From NCBI GenBank assembly GCA_003116975.1, contig BGKB01000065.1, positions 248,001 to 312,000 of the forward strand: DNA of 64,000 nt, written 5' to 3'. Positions 22,169-32,598 of this stretch are shown one piece after another (position 1 is the first letter of the stretch; each line of letters starts with the position of its first letter). This stretch comes from Aurantiochytrium sp. KH105. Taxonomy: Eukaryota > Sar > Bigyra > Thraustochytrida > Thraustochytriidae. The notes beneath the pieces were generated by a model. It was not told where the DNA came from. It worked only from the letters and a program-made list of their open reading frames with translations, and did not search any database. Position numbers and translations under genes: made by a program.

Positions 22169-22494
22169 TCGCGCGGCCGTCGCGGAGCCGAGGCGGCGCG
22201 GCGGGCGGGCGCGCAGGCAGGCCAGGCCGCCGGCGCGCGCGAGCAGCAGCGGCGGCGCGAGCGCCCGGCGCCGGCGCGAGGCCCGGCGCGCGAGGCGCCG
22301 CAGAGGCAGTTTTTCCCGCGCCAAGGCCAGCTGCCGAAGCGCCGAGCGCAGGCGCGAAGCGAGCGCGCGAGGCCGCGCGGCACGGCGCCGCGCCCGACGG
22401 AGCCCGGGCGCGCGCTCGCGCCGCCCCCCCCTCCCCCCGCGCCCTCGCGCCGCGCGAAGAAAAGAAGCGGACGGGGCCGAGGCGGACGGGCCTG

Positions 22495-22523
22495 CGAGCG
22501 AGCGAGCGAGCGAGCGAGCGAGC
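22495..22523. repeat. (CGAG)7 array upstream of the RRM gene
   Basis: Seven tandem CGAG copies about 175-205 bp before the start codon at 22699. Similar arrays lie upstream of three other genes. Confidence 0.9.
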
Positions 22524-22698
22524 TGCAGCTGAGCTCAGATACCGACGACCCAGGCGAGACCAGACTGCCTGCCGAGGAGCGAGCCAGCGAGCGAGCGCTT
22601 GCGGAGCGAGCTTGGGCTCGAGGAAGAGACACGGCATCTGTGTGTGTGCGTCTGTCGTGAACATCGCGAGCGAGGAAAAGGAAAAGGTGTCCGTGCGC

Positions 22699-24741
22699 AT
22701 GGCGACGAGCAACGGCGCGACGGAGGCAGAGCACCAGAGCCCGCCTTCGTCGCCGAGGTCGGCGCCGCTGGAGAGGATCGTGGGCGACGACCTGGGCGTG
22801 CTGGAAATGGCCGCACGCGCGCGCGACGACCAGATGAGCGACGACTTTGGCGTGCTCAAGCTCATCGACGAGTCACAGGATATTAACAACGTCGCCACCG
22901 GCTCGCCCGAAGAAGCTCGCACGGCGCTCTCGGCGCCCCTCATGTCGGATGGCGCTGGAGAAGGCGAGGCCAAGGGCGGCGACGACGAACGGCACTCTAC
23001 GTCGGTGGTGCACAGCGGCTTTGCCGACCTTGACCCCGTGGGATCCTCGCGGAGCGTCAGCGGCTCGCCCGTATCCTCGGTCAACTGGGACGCGCCTCTC
23101 ACCGGCGGCAGCGTCAACTCGATGCTCCACGAAGTCACTTCGCCACTTGGTTTTAGCAACCCGTTTTCCCCCGAAGAGCTTCCCAAAGGCCCACGCGGAG
23201 GCGCCGAGGCGCGCAAGTCTCGCCGCTGGACCGTCAACGTCCCGTCCCTGTCCCATTTTGGAGAGGGGCCCGTCGGCGCCGAAGGGGGCCAGGAGAACAT
23301 TTTCAGCAACATTCATCTCCCACCCGTTGGAGAAACCGGGGCCTCCCTGCGGGACCAGGACGCCGGCGCCCGGCTGCCGCAGCCAGGCGCAGGCTCGGGC
23401 TTGACGGGATACAACCCTTCCGTGCTCGCCTTTCTCGATCCAGAGACGCAGCTGGAGCTCAACGACCTCGTTCTCGAAGAGGCGCGTCTTCGTAACCAGC
23501 TGCACGCGATCTTAGAACGCAAGCGCGATCTTCTTGAGGCTGCTGGTGTGCAAGCCAACGGCGCGGACGTCTTGGGTCCTCCGCCGCCGCCGCCGCCGGA
23601 TCTCAGCCCTCCTTCGAGCCCGAGCCCCGGCCCGCTCGCGGGCCACCACGCGCCGCGGCAGGGCCCTCCTCGCGCCCAACAGCAGCAGCAGCAGCAAACA
23701 ATGCGCCGCTTCTCGGCCTACGACGCGAGTCCTGCGGGCTGGGCACCGCCGCCGGGCCATTTCGCACAGGGCGCAGGCTCGCCCGCTTCGCTTCGCAAAT
23801 CCAACAGCGACGAGTCCTCGACGGTGGCGAGCAATGCGGGGGGCGAGGATAGTTTTCCCGTGCCTACCTTGCAGTCTGCCCCTGTGAACGGGTCCTCTTG
23901 GGATGGCGGCCGTTCGCGGCGGCACACCGTGGGAGGCAACCCTCCGGCGGGCGCGCCGGGCATGCCGTACTCTGGTTTCTACGCTGGCGGCTTCGACCCT
24001 GCAAGCTTGCCGGGGGGCGCGAACGGCAACTACAACAGCAATTTTTACCCTTCGCCACACGCCATGGCTCTTTTGCAACATCAGCAGCAGCGACAGCAAC
24101 AGCAACAGGCCTCGGACTCGTTCTTTTACCAGCAGCAGGCGTCGAGCCCCAGTCCGGGCCACCGCTCGCACCAGACCACGGCACGCATGGGTTCTCCTCT
24201 GCAGGCTGCCTCGCCGAGCCAGGGCATGGACGCCAAGAACCAGCAGCTTCGCTCCTCGTCGAGCGCGTCGAACAGCTCCGGTTCTCGACCCAACGCCCCG
24301 TCCTCGCCTCCGCCATCGCTACAAGGCCAGCAACAGCAGGGTCAGCAACAGCAGCGCCAGCCCGGCGCGCATTCGCACTCGCACCCGCACCCGCATGGCG
24401 GGCAGCCTGGAAATGGCCTTCCGTCTGCCTCGAAGCAGGCCACGGGTCCTCCCGGTGCCAACATTTTCGTGTTCAACTTCCCACGCAGCTTCGAGGACAA
24501 GGATCTCGAAGCTGCCTTTGCACCCTTTGGGAACATTCTGTCTGCAACAGTGTTTATCGACAAGGTCACGGGCAAGTCCAAGTGTTTCGGCTTTGTCTCG
24601 TACGATGTGGTGGAAAGCGCCCAGCAGGCTATCGCCACGATGAACGGCGCCGCTCTCGGCGGCAAGGTCGTCAAGGTCCAAATCAAGCGCGAGCGCAGCG
24701 CTCGCAATGACAATCCGCAAGACCACTCCATGGGCTCCTAA
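22699..24741 (+). CDS. CELF/Bruno-like RNA-binding protein
   Basis: The predicted protein has 680 aa. A single RRM lies at the C-terminus (about 588-664) with RNP2 IFVFNF and RNP1 KCFGFVSY. The lead-in [10 protein letters not shown], then [18 protein letters not shown], closely matches the third RRM of CELF/Bruno proteins, which control splicing, translation and decay of mRNA. The usual first two RRMs are absent; instead there is a long disordered N-terminus rich in Ser, Pro, Gly and Gln, with a short predicted helix near 240-275 ([20 protein letters not shown]) and a His-rich patch before the RRM. The start ATG at 22699 is the first one after the GC-rich leader; the frame is open upstream without ATG support. 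No introns. Confidence 0.88.
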   Translation: MATSNGATEAEHQSPPSSPRSAPLERIVGDDLGVLEMAARARDDQMSDDFGVLKLIDESQDINNVATGSPEEARTALSAPLMSDGAGEGEAKGGDDERHSTSVVHSGFADLDPVGSSRSVSGSPVSSVNWDAPLTGGSVNSMLHEVTSPLGFSNPFSPEELPKGPRGGAEARKSRRWTVNVPSLSHFGEGPVGAEGGQENIFSNIHLPPVGETGASLRDQDAGARLPQPGAGSGLTGYNPSVLAFLDPETQLELNDLVLEEARLRNQLHAILERKRDLLEAAGVQANGADVLGPPPPPPPDLSPPSSPSPGPLAGHHAPRQGPPRAQQQQQQQTMRRFSAYDASPAGWAPPPGHFAQGAGSPASLRKSNSDESSTVASNAGGEDSFPVPTLQSAPVNGSSWDGGRSRRHTVGGNPPAGAPGMPYSGFYAGGFDPASLPGGANGNYNSNFYPSPHAMALLQHQQQRQQQQQASDSFFYQQQASSPSPGHRSHQTTARMGSPLQAASPSQGMDAKNQQLRSSSSASNSSGSRPNAPSSPPPSLQGQQQQGQQQQRQPGAHSHSHPHPHGGQPGNGLPSASKQATGPPGANIFVFNFPRSFEDKDLEAAFAPFGNILSATVFIDKVTGKSKCFGFVSYDVVESAQQAIATMNGAALGGKVVKVQIKRERSARNDNPQDHSMGS

Positions 24742-25522
24742 TGATACCAGGTGCGCAAGCGGCAAAGGCCGGGCCAGGCGAGGCAAGGATCAAGGGAGAA
24801 AGTCATGGAGGAACGGCATACCGCGAGAGGCGGCTTGCGTCCCTTTACTTTTCCCCCTCCCACTTTGTCTGCATTTCTCCCTCTCTCTCTTCATCCCTCT
24901 CATTCTCTTTCCTCACGACTATTTGACTGAACATGGAGTCATCCTGGAGAGAGAGTGAGAAAGGGAGCGTGAAAATCGTTTGTTTATTCAGCCATCCGTC
25001 TATTCATCTCATTCCCTCCCCGCACTGTCTGCCCTTTGCGGGCGGTGGTGCAAGGCAACGTGTCTTTATGTGTATGCCATGCACGTCCGGAGCTGATTAT
25101 GAGGCCAGAGGGCGCGATGGGGCCGAGATTCGTCCTTTCTCCTCGCCCCTTGCCTTTTCTGTACCTGCATCTCGTTATCCTCTGCTCCCGTTCAAGTTTT
25201 CGACAACCCCCCCCCCCTTCTTACCTACCTTATGATCAACCTTGTGTCTGCTTCCGATCGAACAATCAATCAATCTATTCCCTTCGCTGACCGTAACCTT
25301 TTTCCAAATATTTCATCCTTTTGTGCTGCTTACTAGTACTTGCGAACGAGAGACACGTATAGAAAAAGAGAGAGAGAGAGAGATGGTCCGAACCCGATTA
25401 GCAGTCAGGCAGGCAGGCAGGCAGGCAGGCTAATCAAATGGCTGAGTGCCCTCGTTGTCTTTCTTGTGCTGCTGTTTGAAAATCAGCACAAATGAGCAAA
25501 GCCGCGCTTCCTTCGAGACTTC
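24742..25522. other. Convergent 3' flank with small repeats
   Basis: 781 bp between converging stop codons, C/T-rich with a short GA run near 25368-25382 and an AGGC array at about 25407-25430. No gene. Confidence 0.6.
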
Positions 25523-27583
25523 TTATGCAGACTCTTCGCAAGCCTCGGTCGGATCAACGCCAAGCTTTGCTTCCCTCTCACGTTGAGTTTCCTCCATGAT
25601 CTCACGAAGCATCTCCTCCTCGAGCGCTTGGCGCTCGTCCTTGATACCATGCTCCAGGAGCCATCGTTCCGCATCGAGAGCTGCCATGGCTCCCGTGCCG
25701 GCTGATGTGATGGCCTGACGGTAGACTGCGTCAGCAACATCACCAGCCGCGAAGACACCTTGCACCGAGGTGCGCGTCGAAGGCCCCGGCACCTCAAGAT
25801 ATCCCTGGTCATTCATCGTGAGCTGACCGCGGAATGGCCATGTGTTGGGCGTGTGGCCAATCGCGACAAAGGCGCCGCTCACAGGAAGCGTCATCTCCTC
25901 GCCAGAGTCGGTCTTGCGCAGCTTGACCGCCGTGAGGAGCTCAATGTCCTCCGTCGTGTCAGCGCCCTGCGCGTTCATGTGCGGGTCCTTGTCGGCCTCC
26001 TCCGGTGTCTCCGTGTGGCCGATAAAGTCTACGATTGTAGTATTCCAGAGAACCTCAATCTTGGGATGCTCCATGACGCGCTGCGCGAGAATGAGCGACG
26101 CCTTGCTAAAGGTGTCTCGTCGGTGCACGATCGTCACCTTGGAGCACATGGTCGCCAAGTGCAGCGCCTCCTCCATGGCAGTGTCACCACCACCGACCAC
26201 CACAACCTCTTGATCACGATACAAGTAGCCATCGCACGTAGCACACGCCGACACGCCGCCACCCTTGAACTTTTCCTCTGACTCGAGGCCGAGCCACTTG
26301 GACGCGGCGCCTGTTGCTACCACAACAGTGTGCGTCGAAATGCTGGACGAGTTCAAGCGCAGAACGTGGGGCTGGCCCGTCGTGGCGCTGAGCTCCACGC
26401 CGGAGACCATCTCGTCGCTAAAGACCGCACCGTAGCGCGCTGCCTGCTTTTGCATCTCGTACACCACGGCCGGTCCAGTAATGTCGATCGCGAGGCCTGG
26501 ATAGTTCTCCACGAGCACACCCTTGCCGCAGAGCTGGCCATCATTCGGTGGGCCGACCACGACAGGCCGCAGACCGGCTCGCGCAGCGTATACGGCAGCA
26601 CTAAGACCCGCGGGGCCGGCACCGATGATGACAACGCGTTCCGCGAGACCATCCGGGTCCGGCGTGTACATGTTGAATGTTGGCGTATCTTCGCCGTCAT
26701 CTTCTTCGTCCTCGTCCTCGCTGCCATTCTCTTCCATTTGCGCCTCGAGCTCGGCCTTGCGCTTCTCGAGCTCGGCCTCAAGAGCATCCATGCTGGCAAG
26801 GTGGAGGTTCGGCTTGAGCGGCTCGTCTTTGGCTCGTCGTGACGAAGTCGACGATGCCGGCGGGGGCGTCGTTTGCTGTTGCTGCTGCTTTGCGCCCTGT
26901 TTCGGGTCGTCGGCGCTTTGCGGCGCGTCCGGGTCGTAGCGCAGCGTAGTCTCCGGGGCGACGCCGTACTTTTTCTTGAGCGCCTTGGCCAAGTTGCGGT
27001 GGCCCTTGCCGCCCTCTTCGCCGCCGGCCTTCTTCATGACCTTGTCGAGATTCTCTTCGGTAGCTTTGTCGGGAGCGTGCTCCTTGTAAAAGCTTTCTAA
27101 CGCCTCGCGTGTGATTTTCACGTTGTTTGCCTTGAAGTCGCTTGCGAGTCGGCTGGCCCACGCTTGCAGCTGCTGCAGGTCGCCTCCGGAAAACTGGTGC
27201 TGCTTCTTGCCGTTTTGGTAGAACTGAAACGTTGGCATGCTCCGAATCCGCTGCTGCGAGCTCGTCTCACGGTTCCCGTTCACGTCAACTTTGGCAAAGA
27301 CAACCTTGTCGCGGTACTGCTTGGCCAGGTTCTTGTAATGCGGCGCGATTTGCCTGCACGGCCCGCACCCATCGCTGTAGTAGTCGATGATGACGCCCAG
27401 TCCCGTCACATCGCGATGGTAGTTGAGCAGCCGCGTGAACTCCTTTTGCGTCCGCAAGTTGCGCACCAGCGGCCGTGCTCCTGTCGCGCCGAGGATCGCG
27501 GTCGTCAGCGTCAGGACAGCCACGAAAGCCCTCGCGAGGGCGCCTTTCGACGAGTACGAGGCGGAGGAGGTGGTCGTCGCCAT
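25523..27583 (-). CDS. Thioredoxin-thioredoxin reductase fusion (Trx first)
   Basis: The predicted protein has 686 aa. An N-terminal hydrophobic segment (about 18-35) looks like a signal peptide or anchor. A thioredoxin domain (about 38-148) has a CGPC active site at 73-76, preceded by Gly instead of the usual Trp. A short helical module (about 158-207) and an acidic linker follow. A bacterial-type low-Mr thioredoxin reductase occupies about 315-645: FAD motif GAGPAG at 321-326, redox CATC at 447-450, NADPH motif GGGDTA at 464-469, HRRDTF at 487-492 and the second FAD motif GVFAAGDV at 609-616. It should pass electrons from NADPH to its own thioredoxin. The order is the reverse of plant/cyanobacterial NTRC, where Trx is C-terminal. 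The start ATG at 27583 precedes the hydrophobic segment. All catalytic residues are present. Confidence 0.93.
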   Translation of the reverse strand: MATTTSSASYSSKGALARAFVAVLTLTTAILGATGARPLVRNLRTQKEFTRLLNYHRDVTGLGVIIDYYSDGCGPCRQIAPHYKNLAKQYRDKVVFAKVDVNGNRETSSQQRIRSMPTFQFYQNGKKQHQFSGGDLQQLQAWASRLASDFKANNVKITREALESFYKEHAPDKATEENLDKVMKKAGGEEGGKGHRNLAKALKKKYGVAPETTLRYDPDAPQSADDPKQGAKQQQQQTTPPPASSTSSRRAKDEPLKPNLHLASMDALEAELEKRKAELEAQMEENGSEDEDEEDDGEDTPTFNMYTPDPDGLAERVVIIGAGPAGLSAAVYAARAGLRPVVVGPPNDGQLCGKGVLVENYPGLAIDITGPAVVYEMQKQAARYGAVFSDEMVSGVELSATTGQPHVLRLNSSSISTHTVVVATGAASKWLGLESEEKFKGGGVSACATCDGYLYRDQEVVVVGGGDTAMEEALHLATMCSKVTIVHRRDTFSKASLILAQRVMEHPKIEVLWNTTIVDFIGHTETPEEADKDPHMNAQGADTTEDIELLTAVKLRKTDSGEEMTLPVSGAFVAIGHTPNTWPFRGQLTMNDQGYLEVPGPSTRTSVQGVFAAGDVADAVYRQAITSAGTGAMAALDAERWLLEHGIKDERQALEEEMLREIMEETQREREAKLGVDPTEACEESA

Positions 27584-29260
27584 GGTCTGTCTCGCCACGC
27601 GACTCTCCCCGCGCTCCCTCGATCGCGAAGAGGGTCTCGCTCCCTTCGGAGGCGGAGGTCTTCTCGCGCGACGCGCGCCGCACGCAGCCCGCCCGCTCGC
27701 CCAGCGCGTCAGCCGACTCCGGCGCGGAGACCTCGCCCGAGCTCGCGAGCCGCTCGCACGCCAAGCGGTTCTGCGCCACGCTGTTCGTTCGACGTTGGCG
27801 CCGCCCCGAAGAGACCTATCGCGCTTAGGTCCCTTCCTCCCTTCCGGGCCCCTGCGCAACGCACTTTCGCGCGGGCGCGGCGAGCCGAGCCGCGCGAGCC
27901 ATGGCGGACGGACGCAGGCCCGAGCGCAGCGGCTGCAGCGGCTGCAGCGCAGCGCAGAGCGGCGCAGAGCGGCGCAGAAGGCCTCGTCCTCGTCGAGGTC
28001 CGCCGCCGAGGTTTCTGCGAAGGCGAAGATCTAGCGAGCCATTTTCGACATCTCGTCACACATCTCCTCATCGCATCTCGTCGTATCTCATCTCATCTCA
28101 TCTCTGCGGCTCTTCGAGCTGGCTGGCCTCGGGAGAACGAGCACGCCGCTCGCCCGCTCGATCGCCCGTGCGTCCGCGACGAAAGACGCGGAGACCGAGG
28201 CCCTCTGGCACGCGCGCGGGCGAGGGATGCGAGCCTGGCGAGGGTCGCGTGCCGCGCTCGGGCGGGCGGCTCTGGCTGGCTGGCCAGGCGGCGATGCCGC
28301 GGCAGCTCGAGCTCGCTCGCGCCGTCCACCCGAGCCGCGCGGCAGTCGCTGTCGCGGCACGGCGCGAGCGTCATGGAGCACGGGCCTCCATTTTGGATCA
28401 GCAGCAGAAGCTCTCGCCCTGCGTCGTGCGTCGGAAAGCCTCCGGACACCATGCGTCTGTCAGAGCGTTTGGACTGTGCGTGGCATGTCAAGTGTGTTGG
28501 CGGCCAGCGCCTGCCGGAGCGACGAGGTTGTTCGTACACGAGCCCGCGGCGAGCGCCCGAGGTCGCGCCCAGGGTCGGCGCGCGGCTCGCTCGGGGGCTG
28601 GCTCGCTTGGTCGGCGTCTGCGCTGCCTCGCCTCGATCCCTCTCGAGGAGCGGGCTCCTCGCCCCTCTTCCGGCACGTTTTCTTTCTACCTTACTTACTC
28701 TTCCATTTCACTTCGCACACCAGCATCTACTACTGTATCTTTTCTCCCCTTCCCTTCGCCAAGCCTTCACTCATCCCCGCCTTCCCGGACGCGCGGGACA
28801 GGAGCAACACTTGAGGGGCCACGCCGCGCCAAAAGCGCGATCACGGAGCCGGATGGATGTCCGCAGCAGCGCAGCAGCGCGGGCGGGCGGTGGTCGCTTG
28901 CGCGCGAGGGCGAGCCGCTGACCATGGTTCCTTGCGGGGCCCGGCTCGGCCAGTGTGCGCCTGCCTGCGCCGCGCGGCTCCTCAGAGACCTCTTCTCTTC
29001 GTCTCGGGATGGCCGGCGTGGGCGGGCGACCAGTGTGCAAGCAAACCCGAAAACTGCGGCGGGGACCCACATACGAGACATACCTCCGCGTCCGGCCGGG
29101 CGAGCGAGCGAGCGAGCGAGCGAAGCAAAGTCGAAACGCGGGGAGGAGGAGAGGGCGGCGATACCGGGAGAGAGCTCGCAGGCAGGCACGAGGACGGACG
29201 GCAAGACCCTCAGGAACTTGACGACGACGACGACGACGACGGCCAGCTTGCGAGGGAAAG
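27584..29260. other. Divergent promoter region, GC-rich
   Basis: 1.7 kb between the divergently read Trx/TrxR and secreted-protein genes. GC-rich, with an ATCTC repeat near 28075-28102 and a CGAG array at 29101-29123. Two long plus-strand frames cross it, but they are Arg/Ala/Ser-rich and share the sequence in different frames, so they are not called as genes. Confidence 0.55.
29101..29123. repeat. (CGAG)n array upstream of the secreted-protein gene
   Basis: Five to six tandem CGAG copies, about 140-160 bp before the start codon at 29261, followed by an ACG run (about 29219-29241) just before the ATG. Confidence 0.88.
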
Positions 29261-31042
29261 ATGCGAACGGCGTGCGTGGTCGGCGGAGTGCTGCTTGCGC
29301 TCGCCTCGGGGAGCGACGTGGCGAACGCCGTAAGCCCCACGCTCCAGTTCGACGCAGGCACAAGTGCACCGTACTACTGTACTGATGATGAAGGTGCGTA
29401 TTTATCGGGGGTTTTCACCGCCGCAGAGGGGCGCTCCGAGCAAGAAGGCCTCGAAGTATGCCTCGAATTGTTCGGATCCGCGGTGATCAAGTACAGCTAT
29501 GAATCCATCTCGGAAGAGTTCTCGTGCTACCTTGACACTTCCGGTGATCTGATTGTCCTGCCAGAGGGCTGGACATACTTCGATGGACCCGATGAACGAG
29601 GTTATATCGCAGATGCCGATGCAAGCCAAATCTCAACCTGCTACGACTTCTATGCTCCCCCGACCCCGGAACCAACATCTTCTGGCGTGGTGGCTCCGGC
29701 ATACGATGCAGGAAGAACTTACCTAGGTTTCTGCACGAATGAGGAGGGCACGGTCTTGCGTGGAATCTATACCTCGGCAAACGGAAAATCGGAGCAGGAA
29801 GGCCTTGACACATGCTTTGACGTTTTTGGGGACATTGTCATCGGGTACAGCTACGAGGCCGCCACGAACGAGTTTTCCTGCTATTTTGACTCGGTGGATG
29901 TGCCATCCATCCCCAACGGCTGGGAATACTTTGGGGATCCAGACGCGAGAGCTCCCGTTGCAGGCGGCTCTGGAACCCCGGAATCGGTTTGCTACGACTT
30001 TCTCGCGGACCCGACTCCCCAACCAACGCCATCGGGAATGCAGGTCCCAAGATATGACGCTGGCGAGATCTATGCAGGGTTCTGCGTTGACAGAGATGGC
30101 CTCGTTCTTTCTGGATACTTTACGGGCACGGACGGAAAGACAGAACAAGAAGGCCTTGACACGTGCTTTGCGACATTTGGGGAAAGTGTGGTCGTCGGTT
30201 ACAGCTTCGAGGAACCATTGCAAGAGTTCACGTGCTACTTTGACAGCGCATCTTTACCTCCATTGCCAAGCGGCTGGTCGTCCTTCGGAAGCTTGGATGC
30301 AAGGGCTCCCGTCGTAGGTGGCGATGGAAACGCCAATTCTGTGTGCTACAACTTTCTCCTAGGCGTGACGCCGAGTCCCACTCCATTTCCTGACAGTGAG
30401 TGCTCAGCGCATGTTGTGGCTGCCGTGGACCGTACCTACGCGACTGATTTCCCCAAGCCTGCAATTGAGAGCGTGAAAGAGGCCTACGACTTTGTTGAAG
30501 CAGTCGCTGAACGCCTCCCGCTCAGCAGCTCGCTTCCTTTCGGCCTGCTCGATCTCGACCGAACCTCCACGAGTTGGCGTCTCGCAATTGACGCAGAAGA
30601 CGCCACGGACAGTGCTCTTGTTGCAACGACCATCGCGGAGGCCCGAGACGGCCTCGGCGCTGGCTCGCGGGCCTACGGTACAAAGTTTCCTCCCGTTTTC
30701 AAGGGCATTGCTAGCAAGCTCGCCTCTCTTGACGACGCGCCTGGGTTTATTCTCCTTGTCAGCGACGGCATCCTGCTCAAACCAGACAACTGGCCAATCT
30801 ATGCTCGTCTCAAGAACAAGCTGACCAGTGACTACGGAACAAGCGCGCCCACCTTCTTGTGTTTTCGCACGGAGGGCGCGATCAATACCAAGTTCTTCGA
30901 TTCTGTTTGCGACGAAACATTTTACCCTGGCATGGATAACAAGACCCTCGCCGAAATCGCGACAGACATCACTGAGCAGATTTGCACTTCCTCTCTGTCG
31001 GAAATCCAGAGCTCTTCTGTGAGGCCCAGGGGACGACGCTAG
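29261..31042 (+). CDS. Secreted three-repeat cysteine protein with vWA-like C-terminus
   Basis: The predicted protein has 593 aa. A signal peptide (about 1-23, hydrophobic core VVGGVLLALA) predicts secretion or a surface location. Three tandem repeats of 117 residues begin at D31, D149 and D266; each has four Cys in the same order and shared blocks such as EQEGLDTCF, GYSYE, EFSCYFD, then CYDF and a PTP-rich spacer. The conserved Cys predict two disulfides per repeat. The C-terminal part (about 381-580) has the alternating strand-helix pattern of a von Willebrand A domain (HVVAAVD at the start, FILLVSDG in the middle), but the DxSxS metal site is replaced by DRTYA. I do not recognise the repeat family; adhesion or recognition is inference. 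The start ATG sits directly before the signal peptide. Confidence 0.85.
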   Translation: MRTACVVGGVLLALASGSDVANAVSPTLQFDAGTSAPYYCTDDEGAYLSGVFTAAEGRSEQEGLEVCLELFGSAVIKYSYESISEEFSCYLDTSGDLIVLPEGWTYFDGPDERGYIADADASQISTCYDFYAPPTPEPTSSGVVAPAYDAGRTYLGFCTNEEGTVLRGIYTSANGKSEQEGLDTCFDVFGDIVIGYSYEAATNEFSCYFDSVDVPSIPNGWEYFGDPDARAPVAGGSGTPESVCYDFLADPTPQPTPSGMQVPRYDAGEIYAGFCVDRDGLVLSGYFTGTDGKTEQEGLDTCFATFGESVVVGYSFEEPLQEFTCYFDSASLPPLPSGWSSFGSLDARAPVVGGDGNANSVCYNFLLGVTPSPTPFPDSECSAHVVAAVDRTYATDFPKPAIESVKEAYDFVEAVAERLPLSSSLPFGLLDLDRTSTSWRLAIDAEDATDSALVATTIAEARDGLGAGSRAYGTKFPPVFKGIASKLASLDDAPGFILLVSDGILLKPDNWPIYARLKNKLTSDYGTSAPTFLCFRTEGAINTKFFDSVCDETFYPGMDNKTLAEIATDITEQICTSSLSEIQSSSVRPRGRR

Positions 31043-31431
31043 CCGAGTACGGGCGATATCAAAGTCTGTAGCCGATTCTTTCCTTCTCAAAATACTTGGT
31101 AAAGCAAGTCACCATATTTTCTCAGTGACGATCAATGTGGGACGACCGTCATGATTCGGCTGTCATCTCTCGTCCTCTCGATCACAAAGCTCGCCTGCTA
31201 TGGTGCTAGTAATCATCAATTATTTCGTTCTCCATCCAAGCTTTGGAATGAATCTCAACGCGAATGCGAATACGAGTGCGTGCAGACAATCAGCATACAT
31301 GCATCCTCCTCGTGGTGAGCTGGACGCTCGATCGACTGGCTCCATGTACGTGCGCCTTGGGCCCATGCCCCACTCCTACTCACCTGGTACAAGCGAGCGT
31401 TCAGATTCCGGGTCCAAGTCGAGCCGAGCTA
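31043..31431. other. 3' flank before the transposon
   Basis: 389 bp between the secreted-protein stop codon and the left end of the inverted-repeat element. Mixed composition, no gene or repeat seen. Confidence 0.6.
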
Positions 31432-32598
31432 GGGTAAAACCTCCGATTAGCACATCACACCGATTTGCTACAGAATCGGCGCCCGAGAAATCGTATAGGA
31501 GTTAACTACTACTCACTAAGACCATGTTGCAAATCAATGGTATTTTTAAATAGGCCATAAAATAAGCCAAATAAGCCGGCCAATACATTTGTATGAGAAA
31601 ACGTGTATCAATGGATTCCTGGCGGTCGAAGGACATGTACGATCTCGAGCGACTTAAAGGCATCGAGGCTCAAGACAAGTCCCGTGAGGCTGCAATCAAG
31701 GCGAAGAAACAGAAGACGGTCAAACAATTCGTTGAAGAAGCAGGTGTCCGCGCTTTCCTACTCCAATAAGGATTTCTCGTTCGAGTTTGCGCGAGACGAC
31801 AAGATTACAAAAACAAAACTCATTGAGGTCCTACAACTCGCAGGGAAACGTGTTTCGATTCAGCGGTCTCGGCAAGAGCTGCTGGAGCTTGTACGTTCCC
31901 TCTCTGCAAGCTCAGAGGAACATGTCTCAGAAGAGGCGAGCTCATCACGCGAACCAAACCCTCCTCAGAACGCTGATGAAGTTCCAGCTGGAACGTCGGA
32001 GAGCGTTCCGGATACAATGGAAGAGGAGGATCTCGTGAAAGCGGCACTTTTTGCAAACGCTGCTCTTTCTGGGTACACAGGCGGCAAGCTAAACGTTGCC
32101 ATTTGGTGAGCTCCTTGACCAAGATCAAACAATGGGATAAAAACCTTCCTTGGCAAGCCAAACGTGCACAACTTTTTCGCATGACCGTAGAGTTCATTCG
32201 ATCACTCCCTGAGATCGCTAATCCTGGCCTATGTCAGCTGGAATCGTCGCCACAAGCGAAATAGATAGTAACAATGTGTCTCGTAGAGAAAAGTAACACT
32301 AGACCAATTTCGGTAAAAGTAAACAAATATAAAACTAAGTATGTTACTAAAACCAGACTCAGAAGCATTGCGCAAAATCTGCGTGTGGAAATCATAGGTC
32401 GGTGGCTCCGTGGCGAGGAAAAATCTGAAAACTATAATTGATCTCAAGCAACACCAATCGACTGAGTTCGTTCACTGATCAAACTACGAGCTCTCCATGC
32501 TCGTTCGCACGCTCTACACGACTCCTACAACCAAAAGTTGATTTTTGATCGAAAAATGATTTTTCTAACATTGATGTTGAAAATCGGAGGTTTTACCC
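31432..32598. mobile_element. Nonautonomous DNA transposon with 17-bp TIRs and TA flanks
   Basis: GGGTAAAACCTCCGATT at 31432-31448 is repeated as its exact reverse complement at 32582-32598. Both ends are bordered by TA (31430-31431 and 32599-32600), the target duplication expected of the Tc1/mariner group. The 1167-bp body is AT-richer than the neighbourhood. It holds only short frames and no recognisable DDE transposase, so it is probably nonautonomous or decayed. TA duplication is also produced by a few other superfamilies, so the assignment is tentative. The identical TIRs suggest a fairly recent insertion. Confidence 0.72.
31611..32109 (+). pseudogene. Small frames inside the transposon, SAP-like motif
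   Basis: A 52-codon frame from ATG 31611 (MDSWRSKDMYDLERLKG) ends at 31769. A second, overlapping frame runs on to 32109 and includes KTKLIEVLQLAGKRVS, which resembles the helix-turn-helix of SAP DNA-binding motifs, followed by an acidic Ser/Glu-rich tail. The two may be a broken or spliced small gene carried by the element. No transposase catalytic motif is present. Coding status is uncertain. Confidence 0.35.

Larger units (their letters stand above)
19698..22698. other. 3 kb divergent promoter region (carrier / CELF-like)
   Basis: No gene supported. The first part holds the (CACAT)25 array; the middle (about 20735-20800) a CTG/CTA trinucleotide run; the right part (21300-22690) is extremely GC-rich, with ACTTGCG motifs, a CCAT array and a CGAG array just upstream of the RRM gene. 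Long frames in the last part are GC-driven and have no domain. Confidence 0.55.

Noticed and set aside
21646-22698. N-terminal extension of the CELF-like protein by about 350 residues
   Set aside because: The frame is open but Arg/Ala-rich, passes through simple repeats and promoter motifs, and has no conserved features. The ATG at 22699 is preferred.
21343-22734. A 463-codon minus-strand frame across the CELF-like gene promoter
   Set aside because: Low-complexity Ala/Arg/Met-Asp-Gly repeats caused by CCAT and CGAG arrays.
27164-29385. Two long plus-strand frames (585 and 494 codons) overlapping the Trx/TrxR and secreted-protein genes
   Set aside because: They run antisense to real coding sequence or through GC-rich leader and into another frame of the secreted-protein gene; no domain.
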